A stretch of 64,000 nucleotides of DNA from Neoarius graeffei (GCF_027579695.1 NC_083586.1:2904501-2968500); one strand, 5' to 3'. Shown: positions 31,151 through 45,964, numbered from the stretch's first letter. Numbers and translations are program-made. Notes: generated by a model from the sequence alone, not told the origin.

Positions 31151-32185
31151 CCTTTCACCACTACGTCCATGAATGGATATTTGTAGTCACAGGTAGCTTA
31201 AATATTTAAAGCATACCTGCCTTTCCTGTTAATGTAATCTGTCGAATTGGCTGAAGGTTGTTTTATCTGTGTGTGTGTGCACCATCTACAGCACCGAGAC
31301 ACTGGGGGAGGCCGTGTGCTTGCTGAAATCCGTGTACAAGCTGTTGGACAGCAGTTTCTGTTGTCGGCAGTCGTATGTACTTAGGACCAAGATGCACAGT
31401 AATCGCTTTACACACTTGTCTGATTATTATGGAAACCATCAACCTAGAGAGCCCGAATGTATTTGCCATTTTCTGTATTCTACCCTCATCAGCTAAATAA
31501 TATAGGGTGCAGGCTACTTTTGTCAATACACTGACTGGGCTCCGCATGACAGTCGTCTGGCCTTCAATGTAGAGATGCAGTAACTCCACAAGCGAGAGCA
31601 GCGATGACTGCGACATTCGGAAGTTCTCATGCCATTCCTCCGGGAGAACAACTTCATTTGTAAAGTTTAGCCACCAGGCAGCAGTTCGCCCGGGTTGGAT
31701 CCAAAAGCGGCGGTGACGTTGGTAAGCAGCAAGCCTTTGTCTTGGTGGGAGGAAAAGTGTCTGAAAAACTGCGACCCTCCTCGCAGTTCTTCTCCTCTGC
31801 TCCTCATAAAGCAGTTGTAGTCCTATTTGCAAATGCAAACAAACCAAAAGTGTTTGCAAATATGTAAAAAGGATGACCACCTGTGTTGCATCCATGAGAT
31901 CATCAAACCAAAATACTGAGCGCCTGACGCAAATATTGTTCTGTGACGCATATCGTGATGTCGGGAAAACCTAAAACTCCGTTTTCCACTATTTACACGC
32001 AGGCATGAAAACGGAGTTTTCAGAAATCTCCACTTTGCCCGGAGTTTTCAAAGATATCCGTTTTCAGTGACTGAAACCTCCATTTACGTGTAAATGAGAG
32101 GTGCAACTGCATAAATAAATATGCGTCTTCATAGATATCTGGCTACGTGTAAACGCACCATGAGAACACGTGTTGCTTTATAGCT

Positions 32186-32662
32186 CTACGGAACACTGGG
32201 AGCTGTTTGAGATGCGCTATCCTGGGGTTTAATATTGAAGGCACGTTCATGCTGTCCCTCTTCTTCCTTGTCACCCGCTTCCTCCTTTTCGTCACTTTGT
32301 TCGCACTGAACCCATTTTATAACGACATCCAAGAAGGCTTTGTAAAACTGAAATTTTGGTTCGTACCAGTCTGTATGATTGGCCTCTCTTTCATAGTCCT
32401 CTTTTATCAATCTCTGTACTGATGCTTGCAAGTTATTAAACTCAACGAAAAATCCCTCAAATAACTTAATTTGTTTCTCAACAGTTTCTTTATCTTGGCC
32501 GGATTCAATAAGGCTGTTGATTTCGTTATGTTTATGTGTTAGAACACCAAGCTTCCCTCTGTGTGTTGCAATTAACTTAAACAGTTCTCGTTCATTTGAG
32601 AAATCCTGGTCTTCAGTCTCTTCCTCAGTCACATTGAAACTTAACTCAAAAGCTTTAAACAC
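32186..32662 (-). CDS. Unassigned 158-aa ORF, coiled-coil, gag-like
   Basis: Highly charged, mostly helical sequence: HRGKLGVLTHKHNEINSLIE, then KETVEKQIKLFEGFFVEF and DWYEPKFQFYKAFLDVV, with an acidic C-terminal EKEEAGDKEEEGQ. The pattern resembles the N-terminal coiled-coil of BEL/Pao-type gag, but no diagnostic motif is present. It could also be an exon of an unrelated gene. No downstream pol is seen. Confidence 0.4.
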   Translation of the reverse strand: MFKAFELSFNVTEEETEDQDFSNERELFKLIATHRGKLGVLTHKHNEINSLIESGQDKETVEKQIKLFEGFFVEFNNLQASVQRLIKEDYEREANHTDWYEPKFQFYKAFLDVVIKWVQCEQSDEKEEAGDKEEEGQHERAFNIKPQDSASQTAPSVP

Positions 32663-33036
32663 AAAAGTTCATTACTAACTTAAAAAGGTTGAACACAGCA
32701 CCGTAGGAAAGGCGAAAGGCAGCGCGCGCACAGGCCAGTTCAGTTTGTAAAGTGTGCGTGGCAGCCCGTTCAGCAGTTCAGCCTTATTCTCACCAACCAG
32801 AAAAGTCAGTCAATCCTACAAGCACGTAAATCCACATCCACGAACTCCCGACAAGTAATCCACAAGCTTGCGACAACGCAGTTTCCAATCTTCCAAAACC
32901 GTGTGCCTGCTGGCATCTCCAAGCTTCTAAACTTTCCATACACCCTTGAGCACTCATGCACGCTCCACTAATTAGCGCAGGTGAACCAATTAACCCTTTT
33001 ATGTACCGGGCTCCACTTAAGGCCAAGGCCAACATC
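32663..33036. other. No gene recognised
   Basis: Moderately GC-rich sequence upstream (on the minus strand) of the gag-like ORF. It could be a retroelement 5' region, but no LTR boundaries were found. Confidence 0.4.
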
Positions 33037-33095
33037 TCATATCATCTCTAGCCGCTTTATCCTGTTCTACAGGGTCGCAGGCAAGCTGGAACCTA
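33037..33095 (-). mobile_element. SINE tail fragment
   Basis: tctagccgctttatcctgtt ctacagggtcgcaggcaagc is the 3' end of the same tRNA-headed SINE; the head is absent. Confidence 0.8.
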
Positions 33096-33354
33096 TGTTG
33101 CAACAGAAGGCTTGGTTCGTCTTAGAAATGGTCAATGCATGACATAGGGGATGGCATACGAATCCCCAAGAACGTCACAAGAAACTAAATTGCTATAGAG
33201 CATAATTTTTTGATACTGAATTTTCCCGATTCAGGGATTATTCTTTTGAGTACAAATTCCAACTCTGGGCCCACCAGAGAGAGAGGGGCGGGCGGGCAGG
33301 CATCCATCCATCCATCTATCTAAATTGTATCCGTCATTGGTCAAAGGGTTGGCT

Positions 33355-33660
33355 TGGGAAACAGAGAAATTTGAGGTCAAAAATCGCAATCATTGCTGAT
33401 CAGTGGTGAAGGTTTGGGGTTAAGAAGCAGAACATTTAGAGTTTAAGAACGCAATTATGGCTAGTTAAGTGGTTAAGGTCATGGATCAAGAATTAGAAGA
33501 TTTTGAGGTTAAAACAGCAATCATTGCTAGTAAAGGGGTCAAGGTATTGTATACAGAATTAGAAGGCTCTGAGTGTAAGCAGCCAATTAAGCCAAGTGTA
33601 TCGTATGAAGAATTGGAAGGCTCTGAGTGTAAGCAGACAATTAAGCCTAGTGGGGGTATC
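33355..33660 (+). repeat. Degenerate minisatellite, 54-66-bp units
   Basis: Two well-conserved 54-bp units, each with gaaggctctgagtgtaagca (starting at about 33556 and 33610), follow more diverged 57-66-bp units with gaggttaaaa-cagcaatcattgct. 54 bp is a multiple of three, so the array stays open for 80 codons, but nothing suggests it is a gene. Confidence 0.7.
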
Positions 33661-34035
33661 CAGTCAATCAGACTTGTTTTAAGGGCTATTCCCCACAACC
33701 CCCGAACCTAATCACAACCTCTACACCTAAACTTAACCGTGATCCCAGTACCTAACCCTAACCCCAAAACTCTTAAACCTAATCTCAACAACTAAAATCA
33801 AATCTTGGATCTAGACCTTCCCCTCATCCTGTTCCTGAACCCTGGTTGAGGACCATCAGACTGATCACCAACCCCTTTGACCAAAATCCAGATTAAGGTA
33901 CAGAAAGATTGTTTCCTCGGGAGTGTGGTGTCTGGGCTGTGGGGGGTGAGAGAGTAGATGGACTTTGGACAGGCCCGTACAGAACACAGGACCCAGCTTT
34001 TGCTGGGGCAATGGAAAACTTTCACCCTAATCCTA
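33661..34035. other. No gene; C/A-rich low-complexity stretch
   Basis: Contains scattered cctaaccctaacc-type hexamers (33751-33763), too few for an interstitial telomere array. Confidence 0.5.
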
Positions 34036-35945
34036 ACCAGAGGTAGCCTATTTTGGGGAGTGGGCCAAAGATAGCACCTTCTGGAACACCAAACTTTACT
34101 TTAGCATGCATACGAAAGTCACCATTTACGTATACAAACTGACAATGATCAGTTAAATAAGACCTGAGCCAGCAGAGGACCATTCCTTTATCTCCAATGA
34201 CATTTTCTTGTCTATCCAGCAGAATGGAATGATCAGTGGTGTCAAAAGCTGCACTAAGGTTAAGCAGCACAAGCAAGGAGACACACCCCTGATCAGGAGC
34301 CATTAGTTGGTCATTTACTACTTTAACCAGTGCTGTGGCTCTGCTATGATGAGATCTAAATCCTGATTGATACCTTTTATGGATGTTATTCCCATGCAGA
34401 TATGAGCATAACTGTTATGCCACAGTTTTTTCTAGGATTTTGGAGATAAAAGGGAGGTTTGATATTGGCCTATAACGGGACAGCTGACAAGGGTTGAGGT
34501 AGGTTCTTTAATCAAGAGTCTGACAACTGCTAGGTAAAAGGATTTAGGTACATAGCCATTGCTAAAAGAATAACTGATTGTTTTTCAAAGAGGTTTGTTT
34601 GCTTCTGGTGTTATTTGTTTAAAGAATCATATAGGTAAGGGGTGAAAAAATCCCCACAAGTACATAAGTTGAAGATTTTGATTGAATAAGTGAAATTAGT
34701 TCGGTCTCTTTAAGGAGTGTAAAACACAAATCATTGCTCATAGTCATAGTGTTGGATACTTATCAAATTGTCTCATTTCAAATTAATAGTTTGATATTTT
34801 TGCCTGATATTTTCAATTTTGCCATTGAAAAAACTTCATTAAGCCATCGCTACTACATATTGAAGGTTTGCATGTTTCTGTGGTCTTATTCCTAGTTAAT
34901 TTTGCAAAAGTATTCCATAAAAATTTAAGATTATTTTTATCTTCTATTATGGTGGAGAGAAACATTGAACAAGCAGCATCAGAAGCTTGTCTCTGGAGTT
35001 CCAGTGGCTCTCATTCCATGCTAATTGGAATACTATCAATTTTGTTTGACACCATTTTCTAATTTTACATGTATTTTGTATGTTTTAAGGTGGATGTGTG
35101 ATTGTTATCCCAAGGTGCTAGGGTTTTTTTTCTTCTGAGTGGAGCTACATTATCTAAAGTAACGCAGAATGTTGACTCGAAGCATTCAGTTGTCTGATCA
35201 AGTTCTGTGAGGTCTAATGGGGATCCAATCATAGTTGATAACTCTGGAAAACTACTGATAAAACTTTATGCAGTAGTTGCTGTGAATGTACTTTTGATGT
35301 GATGGTGTGCAAGGTGCATATATTATTGTTAAGACATTTCAAAAAAGATGAGGTAATGGTATGAGGGAGCATCAGACTGTGAAAGTATGACTATATTTTC
35401 TATATTTAATACAAATGTAAGTGCTAGATCGAGAGTGTGACCACTAGGAATCATACAAAAACCTGAACAAAAATAGGGTTAGATCCTATGACATTCTGAT
35501 TCACCCCTACTGAATCTAGAATGGACACGGATGCTGTTCTCAGTCTTCCAGGTGATCAAAACAAATAATGTCTCTAACACTTAATTTGTTGTCGAAAGAT
35601 ACAACCAGGTTTGAGAAATTATGCAAATTCAGAAACAACTTCAGAATTGTAACCACGGATCTGTAAATAATTAGTTGAATCAACTGCGTAGATTTTTTTT
35701 TTTAGCTACATACATTAGGATAAAGAACTTCAAGCATACTGAATTTTTGTTCAGGTTTTTGTACAATTCCTAGATTATTATAAACAACTTTGATGCCTTC
35801 TCCTCAACCAGTGAGACGAGGTGGATGCATACAGTTGGACGAGCTTCATTTAAGTGCTCCGTACTCATTTGGTTTGATCGACATTTCCATTAAACATTAA
35901 AATCCTGATCAGTAATAATTCCATGAACAATTAGTCTCATGCTGC
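34036..35945 (-). pseudogene. Old L2-clade LINE relic (copy E)
   Basis: A colinear but badly decayed match to L2 ORF2 on the minus strand. The RT block [20 protein letters not shown] lies at 34303-34180. It is followed (rising coordinates) by linker and endonuclease remnants recognisable only as nucleotides shared with copy B: near 34340, 34690, 34900, 35430-35530 and 35790-35945. It is far older than copies A and B. Confidence 0.8.
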
Positions 35946-36991
35946 AGTACTACACTGATAAGTGTTACAGTTAAATCATTATTTGTATGGTGGTAATTAA
36001 TGACTACTTAAGAGCAAAAGAAAACATTAACAGTCTCATTTTAAACATCACTATAAGGTTACAGATTTTAAAACAGTCATAGAACACTGGTCTACAGCCA
36101 AAATGCTTCTGAAATAAATATAGTCAAACTTTATTAATTCTGGATCACTGAGAACGAAAATGAAACTTAAAATTGTTCATTGGCTCATTTTCAAGATTGG
36201 CTCTATGAATAAATCTATGAGTGGCTTTGGATAGTACTTACTTTTTTGGCAAAACAATGAATGATGCAATCTGAAGCCGGTATTGCATCATACATGACAT
36301 TAGGTTATTCCGAGAAGTCACTGATGATGCATTCATAAGTCAACTGACATCACTCTGCTGAACAAACTGGTCTTATATCAGCTCAAAAAAAAAAAAAAAA
36401 ATCATACAGTGCTATGCACTAAAGATCAAGTATTTGCTTGACAAGAGATGCTCCGTTTCATGAATACAAGAGACAAGCTGCCAATAAATAAACCCACTAC
36501 ATACACACAGAATAAGGATGAAACCTATTCAGTACTGATACATAATTGGTTTTTGCAATTTGGTTCATAATACATTTTATTTATATAAACTTTTTGCTGA
36601 TTTTCTAGTGTTACATAAAGAGAACAGGTGAAATATCATGTAAACCAACCATAAACACATGAAGAGACCTAGTTTTACAATTTATATTTAAAACATTATG
36701 ATCTACACAATGTACAAAAGTATAAAATTTAAAATCTTAAATGTCTTGGAAGCCACAGCCAATCAGCTGATTAACTGTCACTTCTAATTCAACACACCAA
36801 ATTTCATAATAGCCAATTTCATCTCTGAAGCAGACAACTTCTGAAAAATTGTTGACCAGTGTAACATGAACAATAAAGTTCAAAGTACAGGTCATTTTCA
36901 GTAAAAATTATAACAACCATATTTAATTTGACAACTTTAAATCATGCAATGTCTCCGAGTTAGTGCACTTGAAGGTCTTAAATGTAACTAA
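35946..36991. other. AT-rich, no gene recognised (downstream flank of the PRDM9-like gene)
   Basis: Contains an A17 tract at 36386-36402. It may include the 3' UTR of the zinc-finger gene on the minus strand. Confidence 0.4.
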
Positions 36992-37003
36992 ACAAGCAAA
37001 CAT

Positions 37004-39765
<2,762 letters not shown>

Positions 39766-40077
39766 TTATATATGAAAAGTATGTTCCTTTACACACTCAT
39801 CCAGAAGAGTAATTTTGCACAAGACCATCTGTCGACAGCAGAAAAAAATAAAATAAAATGCGTCTGGAAAAATCCCAAGGGAGTCTGGAGCCAGATTCGT
39901 GATGTCACCTGCGGAAGCGCCAGCAGGCTGCGAGAGCTTGCACGGTTTCAGTGCACAGCCTGTGTAGACCAAGCGCTCCCATTTCTCTCTCATTGTCCGG
40001 TCTTTTGGGAAACGGTGAGTACTAATCCCATCAAGATTGGTGTTGCTACACCCTTCTACGATACATCTGTTAACCAT
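39766..40077 (-). pseudogene. THAP-domain fragment in an intron
   Basis: ATG at 40077 starts MVNRCIVEGCSNTNLDGIST followed by HRFPKDRTMREKWERLV: the N-terminal half of a THAP zinc domain (C-x4-C, HxFPKD, W). The second zinc pair is absent, so the domain probably continued in another exon (a tttcccaaaag...gtgag context is nearby). THAP domains head P-element- and Kolobok-type transposases as well as host THAP genes. Here it is most likely a transposon remnant. Confidence 0.65.
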
Positions 40078-40145
40078 TTTAATAATTACGTGATAATGTT
40101 GAAGAAATTTGCAGAAAACCACCAGGTCGTTTTCTCATAAACAAA

Positions 40146-40740
40146 CCACCGCTGACATAGGATTCAGAGGGAGGCGTTCTGCACACGACATCACGAAAAT
40201 CAGTGTTTGCCGGGAAATTCAAATGCCAAGTTTTTCCAGAGGCAGACTGATTCGCCTCAAATGGCTTGATTTCAACTGAATTTTTCTGGTATTGCGCAAG
40301 GTAAAAAAATTTTCAGAGAATGCAGAATGTTATAGATATTTGACCAAAGTTTAATATAAAATAGGAGAATTACATTGATCTTGCTCCTGAATTTACTGGT
40401 GATATGCACTTTAAGGAGCTAAAATTTAACATAATTAAAAAGATAAGTTCTCCATGGTATGACTCTTGTGGAATTATTGAATTCCATAAAAATACTAAAA
40501 CTGTTATTGCCTGTTAAATTGCTTGATAATATAACCATCACATATGCTCCTGAAATAAAGCAAATGTGTTGCAATTGATTTTTATAATGGTTGATGGGTT
40601 TGACTGACATCTGCATTATCCAATTAACAACTTACCTTGGTTCAGACACACTGCATGTGTGTTTTCAACTAACTTCTTTCCAGCCAACTGGTTATATTGC
40701 ACTGAAGGTATTATAATGACGCCCCCCCCCGTGTTTCTGT
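40146..40740. other. Intronic AT-rich sequence, no feature recognised
   Basis: Non-coding on both strands. The left edge continues the THAP-associated repeat (cataggattcagagggaggc). Confidence 0.4.
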
Positions 40741-40784
40741 AATATGGGGAGGTCTGACATTATCCTATATTATGTGTTTACTGT

Positions 40785-41270
40785 GACAGGGCATTCCCCC
40801 CCGATTTCTCCCCAATTTTCTCCCTAATTTAGCCATGGCCAATTCCCACCCATCAGACTCCTCTCCAGTATCACATAACAGCTACCAACCAGGGAGGGCT
40901 ATCATGTGCTTCCTCCAAGACAAGAAACACCAGTTGACCACGTTTTACTCATACAATGTCAGGGGGCTGCAAAGCACACTCGGACGAAAGCCCAATCCAC
41001 TTACTTCCTATTAAATGTGCTCTCACACACCCATGACTGGCCAGTGTAACTGACAGGGCAGAGAAGAGAGAGCATGCCATCTCTCCCTCCCAGAGAGCCC
41101 GGACAATTTTGCTCTCTTGAGCTCCCAACCACAGATGATTGTGGAATCATCAGGATTTAAAAGTGGCAATATCTGGATGATGGGGAGGATGACGGGGACA
41201 ACATTTTCTGCTGTGCCGCTCGGGATCCACAGGGCATGCATTTTACGCTACTTCTGGTTAAACTGGGCAT
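40785..41270. repeat. Unclassified interspersed repeat
   Basis: The block cccaattttctccctaattt-agccatggccaattccc recurs in fish genomes as I recall. Ends and class cannot be determined here. Confidence 0.35.
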
Positions 41271-41311
41271 GATGAATAAAACTACAACAATATCTTGTGG
41301 TTTACTATATA

Positions 41312-42921
41312 CAGTGGTGCTTGAAAGTTTGTGAACCTTTTAGAATTTTCTATATTTCTGCATAAATATGACCTAAAACAACATCAGATTTTCACACAAG
41401 TCCTAAAAGTAGATAAAGAGAACCCAGTTAAACAAATGAGACAAGAATATTATACTTGGTCATTTATTTATTCAGGAAAGTGATCCAATATTACATATCT
41501 GTGAGTGGCAAAAGTATGTGAACCTCTTGAATTAGCAGTTAATTTGAAGGTGAAATTAGAGTCAGGTGTTTTCAATCAATGGGATGACAATCAGGTGTGA
41601 GTGGGCACCCTGTTTTATTTAAAAAACAGGGATATATTAAAGTCTGACCTTCACAACACATGTTTGTGGAAGTGTATCATGGCATGAACAAAGGAGATTT
41701 CTGAGGACCTCAGAAAAAGCATTGTTGATGCTCATCAGGCTGGAAAAGGTTACAAAACCGTCTCTAAAGAGTTTGGACTCCACCAATCCACAGTCAGACA
41801 GATTGTGTACAAGTAGAGGAAATTCAAGACCATTGTTACCCTCCTCAGGAGTGGTCGACCAACAAAGATCACTCCAAGAGCAAGGCGTGTAATAGTCGGC
41901 GAAGTCACAAAGGACCCCAGAGTAACTTCTAAGCAACTGAAGGCCTCTCTCACATCGGCTAATGTTACTGTTCATGAGTCCACCATCAGGAGAACACAGA
42001 ACAACAATGGTGTGCATGGTAGGGCTGCAAGGAGAAAGCCATTGCTCTCCAAAAAGAACATTAGCAAACTGCAGACGAGCAGCAAAGATCATGTGGACAA
42101 GCCAGAAAGCTATTGGAAAAATGTTTTGTGGATGGATGAGACCAAAATAGAACTTTTTGGTTTAAATGAGAAGCGTTATGTTTGGAGAAAGGAAAACACT
42201 GCATTCCAGCATAAGTACCTTATCCCATCTGTGAAACATGGTGGTGGTACTCTTATGGTTTGGGCCTGTTTTGATGCATCTGGGCCAGGACAGCTTGCCA
42301 TCATTGATGGAACAATGAATTCTGAATTATACCAGTGAATTCTAAAGGAAAATGTCAGGACATCTGTCCATGAACTGAATCTCAAGAGAAGGTGGGTCAT
42401 GCAGCAAGACAACGACCCTAAGCACACAAGTTGTTTTACCAAAGAATGGTTAAAGAAGAATAAAGTTAATGTTTTGGAATGGCCAAGTCAAAGTCCTGAC
42501 CTTAATCCAATCAAATTGTTGTGGAAGGATCTGAACCGAGCAGTTCATGTGAGGAAACCCACCAACATCCCAGAATTGAAGCTGTTCTGTATGGAGGAAT
42601 GGGCTAAAATTCCTCCAAGCCAGTGTGCAGGACTGATCAACAGTTACCGGAAACGTTTAGTTGCAGTTATTGCTGCACAAGGGGGTCACACCAGATACTG
42701 AAAGCAAAGGTTCACATATTTTTGCCACTCACAGATATGTAATATTGGATCATTTTCCTCAATAAATAAATGACCAAGTATAATATTTTTGTCTCATTTG
42801 TTTAACTGGGTTCTCTTTATCTACTTTTAGGACTTGTGTGAAAATCTGATGATGTTTTAGGTCATATTTATGCAGAAATATAGAAAATTCTAAAGGGTTC
42901 ACAAACTTTCAAGCACCACTG
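41312..42921 (+). mobile_element. Tc1-type transposon, family C copy 1
   Basis: Terminal inverted repeats beginning CAGTGGTGCTTGAAAGTTTG, TA target duplication at both ends, 1610 bp. It sits in the intron between the SET and zinc-finger exons of the PRDM9-like gene. Confidence 0.95.
41679..42701 (+). pseudogene. Tc1 transposase, family C copy 1
   Basis: Colinear with the 340-aa intact copy at 50827. Stops include TGA at codon 3 (MA*TKE), TAG near 41816, and TGA near 42336 (YQ*). A frameshift near 42070 garbles the region before the first catalytic Asp. The three DD34E blocks remain legible ([21 protein letters not shown]), although the Glu block reads LNPIKLLW, with Lys for the catalytic Glu. 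Confidence 0.9.
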
Positions 42922-43195
42922 TAGTCAGTTTCGCAATAGCAAGATATGCAGTCGGCTGACTTCACATGTCTCAAAGGAAGCTGATAGACTTCACCTTCTC
43001 TGGTTGGTCACAGTCATATGATCAAGAAGACCTACCTGGTTGGTGGAACAGGCCAAAATGAGTTCTCTGGGGAATGCTTAGTTATTGCAGACTGCATTGT
43101 ACAACAGCTTTCATCCCAGAAACACTGGTAGGCTCAGAAACGTCACGAAATGATGCAGAAAATAACCTCTATAACCTCTTAGACAAAAGTAACAC

Positions 43196-43374
43196 CTTGC
43201 TGTCTGGTTGTTCCTGTAGGTGCAGGACTGAGTTCTTTAGTGTACTCCTCTTCATACCACACCAAGAGCTCCTGTCCTGGGTTAATGGATCGACAGCAAC
43301 GATATAGAATTCCCCCTTGATACTCAAATGCCACAAGATTCTGTTCTTCTTCATTACGGGCACAATTCACATAC
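43196..43374 (-). CDS. prdm9-like: PRDM9-like gene, PR/SET domain C-terminal exon
   Basis: Bounded by the acceptor ctcttttag and a GCAAG|gtgtt donor. Encodes 59 complete codons from [20 protein letters not shown] to a short low-complexity end (APTGTTRQQ). [18 protein letters not shown] and PGxELLVWYxxEY are the hallmark of PRDM9/PRDM7 PR/SET domains. The Tyr in GILYR and the Tyr in LLVWY, both part of the methyltransferase active site in mammalian PRDM9, are present. The donor site is the best fit: it leaves 1 nt (G), which joins AA of the next exon to give Glu. Confidence 0.85.
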
Positions 43375-43544
43375 CTAAAAGAGTGAGGCAACATTTCAGA
43401 AAAAGGTAAAAAATCAGATCAGAGTTACAGACTTGGAGAAAGCATGGTGGAGATATCAAGGACATGAAGATAAAGTTCTTCCAACAAATGAGGAGCTGTA
43501 AAATCAAATCACTAAAATGACCCAACAGCTGGTGTACTGCTCAC

Positions 43545-43612
43545 CTCATCCAATTCACATGCATCTCTCTTTTGGCATCAATGTATTCTTCACACTGCAT
43601 GCTCCTGAATAC
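43545..43612 (-). CDS. prdm9-like: PRDM9-like gene, internal PR/SET exon
   Basis: 68 nt between the acceptor ttctacag and the donor GATGAG|gtga. It reads VFRSMQCEEYIDAKREMHVN followed by WMR, matching the EYVDGKD..WANWMR segment of PRDM9. It ends with AG, which pairs with the first G of the next exon to give Arg. The upstream intron is invaded 50 bp away by Tc1 copy D. The exon for the first half of the PR domain and the KRAB/SSXRD exons were not found to the right, so the gene is either incomplete or extends beyond the window. Confidence 0.8.
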
Positions 43613-43662
43613 CTGTAGAATAATACCACATTTACTTTTTTTTTTTTTACACGAAATCAATA

Positions 43663-45268
43663 CAGTGGGGCAAAAAAGTATTTAGTCAGCCACCAATTGT
43701 GCAAGTTCTCCCACTTAAAAAGATGAGAGAGGCCTGTAATTTTCATCATAGGTACACTTCAAGTATGAGAGACAGAATGGGGGGAAAGAATCCAGGAAAT
43801 CACACTGTAGGATTTTTAATGAATTAATTGGTAAATTCCTCGGTAAAATAAGTATTTTGTCACCTACACACAAGCAAGATTTCTGGCTCTCACAGACCTG
43901 TAACAACTTCTTTAAGAGGCTCCTTTGTCCTGCACTCGTTACCTGTATTAATGGCACCTGTTTGAACTCGTTATCAGTATAAAAGACACCTGTCCACAAC
44001 CTCAAACAGTCACACTCCAAACTCCACTATGGCCAAGACCAAAGAGCTGTCAAAGAACACCAGAAACAAAAATTGTAGACCTGCACCAGGCTGGGAAGAC
44101 TGAATCTGCAATAGGTAAGCAGCTTGGTGTGAAGAAATCAACTGTGGGAGCAATTATTAGAAAATGGAAGACATACAAGACCACTGATAATCTCCCTCGA
44201 TCTGGGGCTCCACGCAAGATCTCACCCTGTGGGGTCAAAATGATCACAAGAATGGTGAGCAAAAATCCCAGAACCACATGGGGAGACCTAGTGAATGACC
44301 TGCAGAGAGCTGGGACCAAAGTAACAAAGGCTACCATCAGTAACACACTATGCCGCCAGGAATTCAAATCCTGCAGTGCCAGACGTGTCCCCCTGCTTAA
44401 GCCAGTACATGTCCAGGTCCATCTGAAGTTTGCTAGAGAGCATTTGGATGATCCAGAAGAGGATTTGGAGAATGCCATATGGTCAGATGAAACCAAAATA
44501 GAACTTTTTGGTAAAAACTCAACTTGTCGTGTTTGGAGGAGAAAGAATGCTGAGTTGCATCCAAAGAACACCATACCTACTGTGAAGCATGGGGATGGAA
44601 ACATCATGCCTTGGGGCTGTTTTTCTGCAAAGGGACCAGGATGACTGATCCGTGTAAAGGAAAGAATGAATGGGGCCATGTATCGTGAGATTTTGAGTGA
44701 AAACCTCCTTCCATCAGCAAGGGCATTGAAGATGAAACGTGGCTGGGTCTTTCAGCATGACAATGATCCCAAACACACCGCCCGGGCAACGAAGGAGTAG
44801 CTTCGTAAGAAGCATTTCAAGGTCCTGGAGTGGCCTAGCCAGTCTCCGGATCTCAACCCCATAGAAAATCTTTGGAGGGAGTTGAAAGTCCGTGTTGCCC
44901 AGCGACAGCCCCAAAACATCACTGCTCTAGAGGAGATCTGCATGGAGGAATGGGCCAAAATACCAGCAAGTGTGTGTGAAAACCTTGTGAAGACTTACAG
45001 AAAACGTTTGACCTCTGTCATTGCCAACAAAGGGTATATAACAAAGTACTGAGATGAACTTTTGTTATTGACCAAATACTTATTTTCCACTATAATTTGC
45101 AAATAAATTCTTTAAAAATCAGACAATGTGATTTTCTGGATTTTTTTTTCTCATTTTGTCTCTAATAGTTGAAGTATACCTATGATGAAAATTACAGGCC
45201 TCTCTCATCTTTTTAAGTGGGAGAACTTGCACAATTGGTGACTGATTAAATACTTTTTTGCCCCACTG
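43663..45268 (+). mobile_element. Tc1-type transposon, family D
   Basis: Begins CAGTGGGGCAAAAAAGTATT and ends with its inverted copy, with TA on both sides; 1606 bp. It lies in the intron upstream of the first visible PR/SET exon. Confidence 0.95.
44029..45052 (+). pseudogene. Tc1 transposase, family D
   Basis: ATG at 44029 ([11 protein letters not shown]), frameshift by about codon 20, then a long frame 44129-44644 with the HTH ([15 protein letters not shown]) and first catalytic Asp ([12 protein letters not shown]). TGA at 44642-44644 is a CGA-to-TGA type change. Downstream, HDNDPKHTA and [10 protein letters not shown] supply the second Asp and the Glu, with a further TAG near 44800. Ends at TGA 45050-45052. 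Confidence 0.9.
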
Positions 45269-45270
45269 TA

Positions 45271-45964
45271 TATGGCTTTAAATGAGGTTTACAGAAAGAA
45301 GAACAATGGCTCATGCCAATATTATTAAGCCTCATGAAGGCTGAATTAAAGGTTTTTGACTGTATCGTAAGATTCACAAAACAGCTGACAAGCTCCGAGA
45401 TGAATTTAGTAACTATAGGAAAATGCAGGCAAGGCTTTATCATAATTTAGGCAAAGGAAAGGTTTCTCATAAAAGACTTTACTTCTGACATGGCAAAGCT
45501 GTACTGTGAATCAGACCTCCCTGATAAATATCCATCTGTCCCTTGTGTTTTGGTCTCTAAACAGACAGCTACAAAAATACACAACTTTAAAAGTCAGTTC
45601 TGTCTCTAAATGGGTTTTATATAAAATATTTTTGATCTGTACAAGTAATATTTATTTGGGCGCCAATGTTGTTTTAGTTCAGTGTAGCAGTGTTCATCTT
45701 TAATTTAAATGATTTTAAATTTACTTTTAGTCTTGTGTCCTGAAAATAGTAGTTATATTTTAGTCTTTTTTTTTTGTCAAGATTTCATCAGTGGAACTCA
45801 ATTTTAATTTTAGTCTAATTCTATCAATGTTTTAATCATAATTTCCTCAGATAGTTGCATGGTACTTGTAAAATATGCCCTGCAGTTTTAAGAGGGCCTG
45901 TTGCAGCAGGGGTTTAGCCAGATTCCCCCCCAGCATATGGCTGGTTTTGTCACTATGCAGAAGT
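45271..45964. other. No gene recognised between Tc1 copies
   Basis: AT-rich. Searched on the minus strand for the missing PR-domain exon (GPYxG-type motif) without success. Confidence 0.4.

Larger units (their letters stand above)
27611..31895 (-). pseudogene. HARBI1-like Harbinger transposase, interrupted
   Basis: The N-terminal half is open from 31895 to 31263 and shows the family pattern [50 protein letters not shown] and the first catalytic Asp in LGAVDGAH. Past 31263 the frame shifts and continues to DVVVK at about 31151. The C-terminal half resumes on the other side of the Rex1 at about 27950 with [31 protein letters not shown] (second Asp region) and GHARMVIECAF (the third acidic position), ending ARFGALRRSMDINLDDLPF near 27620. 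It encodes the DDE nuclease of a cut-and-paste element. Confidence 0.85.
27611..32165 (-). mobile_element. PIF/Harbinger transposon relic split by a Rex1 LINE
   Basis: Contains both halves of a HARBI1-like transposase gene separated by the Rex1 at 27951-31150. The sequence near 32145-32163 (reverse complement tggtgcgtttacacgtagcc) is a possible terminus. No matching left end was found. Confidence 0.7.

Noticed and set aside
33700..34030. CCTAACCCTAACC-like motifs as an interstitial telomere
   Set aside because: Only about two adjacent hexamers, embedded in C/A-rich degenerate sequence.
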